6,536 bases of DNA, from positions 1-6,536 of the forward strand of contig DJFQ01000101.1 of NCBI GenBank assembly GCA_002432095.1. The letters are read 5' to 3'. The DNA comes from Marinagarivorans sp. UBA5868 (lineage in GTDB: Bacteria > Pseudomonadota > Gammaproteobacteria > Pseudomonadales > Cellvibrionaceae). Both the position numbers and the translations under genes were made by a program. How positions within the stretch are numbered: position 1 is the first letter of the stretch; each line of letters opens with the position of its first letter. The notes under the pieces were generated by a model that had not been told where the DNA came from, made no database searches, and saw only the letters and a list, made by a program, of their open reading frames with translations. Below are positions 5,812 to 6,536 of the stretch, piece by piece.

Positions 5812-6168
5812 ATGAAAAAGTTAATCATCACCGGTTTGGTTTTAGGCACACTTGGTTATGCGTCCTACGCCGTAAGCGCCATGGAATGCGACGGCAAATC
5901 CGCTGACCGTTTCGTAAAAGAACTGCAGCTTGAGCCTGAGCGCGCCGAACAGTTGGAAACGGTTCTTTCCTCTTATAAAGAAGTCGGCAAACTCTACGCC
6001 ACCAATCAAACCGACAAGATCCCGGATTTACTCGCGGCAAAAGAGGCCGAACTGGCGGCCATTCTCACACCGGAAGAACTGGTTCAATTTAAGGAATCCG
6101 TTGGCGAATGGGCGAAGAGTAAAAAATTCAACTTTATGAAGTATTCGCAGAATCACTCGATGCAGTAA
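5812..6168 (+). CDS. Small exported helical protein, possibly Spy/CpxP-like
   Basis: A complete 118-residue protein. MKKLIITGLVLGTLGYASYAVSA (first 23 residues) is a clear signal peptide with cleavage after VSA, leaving a mature protein of about 95 residues. The mature part is charged and predicted by eye to be helical, with QLEPERAEQLETVL near 39-52 and LTPEELVQFKE near 85-95. The second resembles the LTxxQ motif of Spy/CpxP periplasmic proteins, with Glu in place of Gln; the first resembles its upstream counterpart. Spy and CpxP act in envelope-stress responses as a chaperone and a kinase inhibitor, and spy is a known BaeR target in E. coli. Position after baeSR on the same strand, with no terminator between, fits an output or feedback protein of the module. 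Only one Cys (C26) is present and no lipobox is seen. Shine-Dalgarno AAGGAA lies seven bases from the ATG. The export call is firm; the family call is tentative. Confidence 0.8.
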   Translation: MKKLIITGLVLGTLGYASYAVSAMECDGKSADRFVKELQLEPERAEQLETVLSSYKEVGKLYATNQTDKIPDLLAAKEAELAAILTPEELVQFKESVGEWAKSKKFNFMKYSQNHSMQ

Positions 6169-6187
6169 CGATTAGCAAGCGACGTTG

Positions 6188-6227
6188 TTCAGGAAATCAA
6201 CAAAACTGCGTTGGTTTCCTGAATTTT
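6188..6227 (+). terminator. Rho-independent terminator after the small exported protein
   Basis: TTCAGGAAATCAAC (6188-6201) pairs with GTTGGTTTCCTGAA (6210-6223) as a 14-pair stem with one G-U pair and an eight-base loop AAAACTGC. TTTT follows at 6224-6227. It begins 20 bases after the stop codon and probably ends the baeS-baeR-small protein transcript. The stem is long; the T-run is short but adequate. Confidence 0.8.
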
Positions 6228-6275
6228 CCCGCGTTAAACCTTTGACAATTACAAACTGCCAATACGAGCACAATT

Positions 6276-6536
6276 ATGAATCTGCGTGTCATTTCCACTA
6301 TCAGTTTATCGGTAGCCTTTGCGGTGCTATTGACGACCGGTATTCTGCTGTACGCCCTGCCCTACAATTATTTTGTCGGTTCGTTTCACATATGGGGAGC
6401 GATTTTATTTTTACTGTGTATTGTATTGCACATCAAACACAACGCGAAAACCTACAAAAACCATATGCAGAAGCGATCGGGAAAATGGTCGTTAAGTATG
6501 GTCATTTTTGGCATGGTGCCGATTGCCATAGGGCTG
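6276..6536 (+). CDS. Integral membrane protein, DUF4405/cytochrome b-like (C-terminus cut off by window edge)
   Basis: An open frame from ATG 6276 runs to the window edge, giving 87 complete codons. Helix 1 is about residues 8-28, helix 2 about 37-54, and a third hydrophobic segment starts near 73. Helix 2 carries H38 (SFHIWG) and H52 (VLHIKH), 14 residues apart on one helix, the kind of spacing used by b-type haem ligands. The overall look resembles DUF4405-type membrane proteins, which are thought to be cytochrome b-like electron carriers. A Lys/His/Arg-rich cytoplasmic loop (HIKHNAKTYKNHMQKRSGKW) separates helices 2 and 3. The Shine-Dalgarno is weak. A perfect -35-like TTGACA at 6242-6247 lies upstream, but no good -10 follows at normal spacing. 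The terminator at 6188-6227 places it on a separate transcript from the upstream genes. The haem role is inference. Confidence 0.7.
   Translation, partial: MNLRVISTISLSVAFAVLLTTGILLYALPYNYFVGSFHIWGAILFLLCIVLHIKHNAKTYKNHMQKRSGKWSLSMVIFGMVPIAIGL

Noticed and set aside
6242..6268. Sigma-70 promoter for the last gene based on TTGACA at 6242-6247
   Set aside because: The -35 match is perfect but no acceptable -10 hexamer lies 16-18 bases downstream (CGAGCA at 17), so I did not call a promoter.
1..6536. Mobile element, CRISPR array, toxin-antitoxin or defence island
   Set aside because: I saw no transposase or integrase, no long terminal repeats, no spaced direct-repeat arrays and no toxin or defence domains. 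All genes fit ordinary chromosomal functions.

Overview
The window looks like ordinary chromosome from a gram-negative gammaproteobacterium. Base composition is moderate, genes are densely packed, Shine-Dalgarno sequences are typical, and there is a close match to the enterobacterial BaeS/BaeR envelope-stress pair. The style of the genes would fit a Cellvibrio/Teredinibacter-like environmental lineage, but that is an impression and not a demonstrated assignment. I see no rRNA, tRNA, CRISPR array, insertion sequence, phage gene or integration site.

Left part (1-2620), all on the minus strand. First comes the N-terminal 125 codons of a flavodoxin-fold NAD(P)H:quinone oxidoreductase, cut by the window edge. 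Next is a secreted SMP-30/gluconolactonase-type beta-propeller followed by a good intrinsic terminator. Then comes a YafY-type HTH-WYL regulator that starts at GTG behind a perfect AGGAGG.

Centre (2621-3383). The WYL regulator is divergent from a plus-strand glutathione S-transferase. The 133-base shared upstream region holds two inverted repeats that are candidate operators. The layout suggests that the regulator controls the transferase and probably itself.

Right part (3384-6536), all on the plus strand. A BaeS-like histidine kinase (best start TTG at 3562) and a BaeR-like OmpR-family response regulator are separated by 29 bases. After 106 bases comes a 118-residue exported helical protein with a Spy/CpxP flavour, then a strong rho-independent terminator. 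I read these three genes as one envelope-stress module: membrane sensor, transcription factor, and a small periplasmic output or feedback protein. After the terminator a new transcript begins with a partial membrane protein carrying two intramembrane histidines, resembling DUF4405/cytochrome b-type proteins.

I found no clearly new biological system. The points most worth following are the BaeSR/small periplasmic protein cassette with a nested hairpin in the leader of the small gene, and the palindromes in the WYL regulator/GST divergent region.
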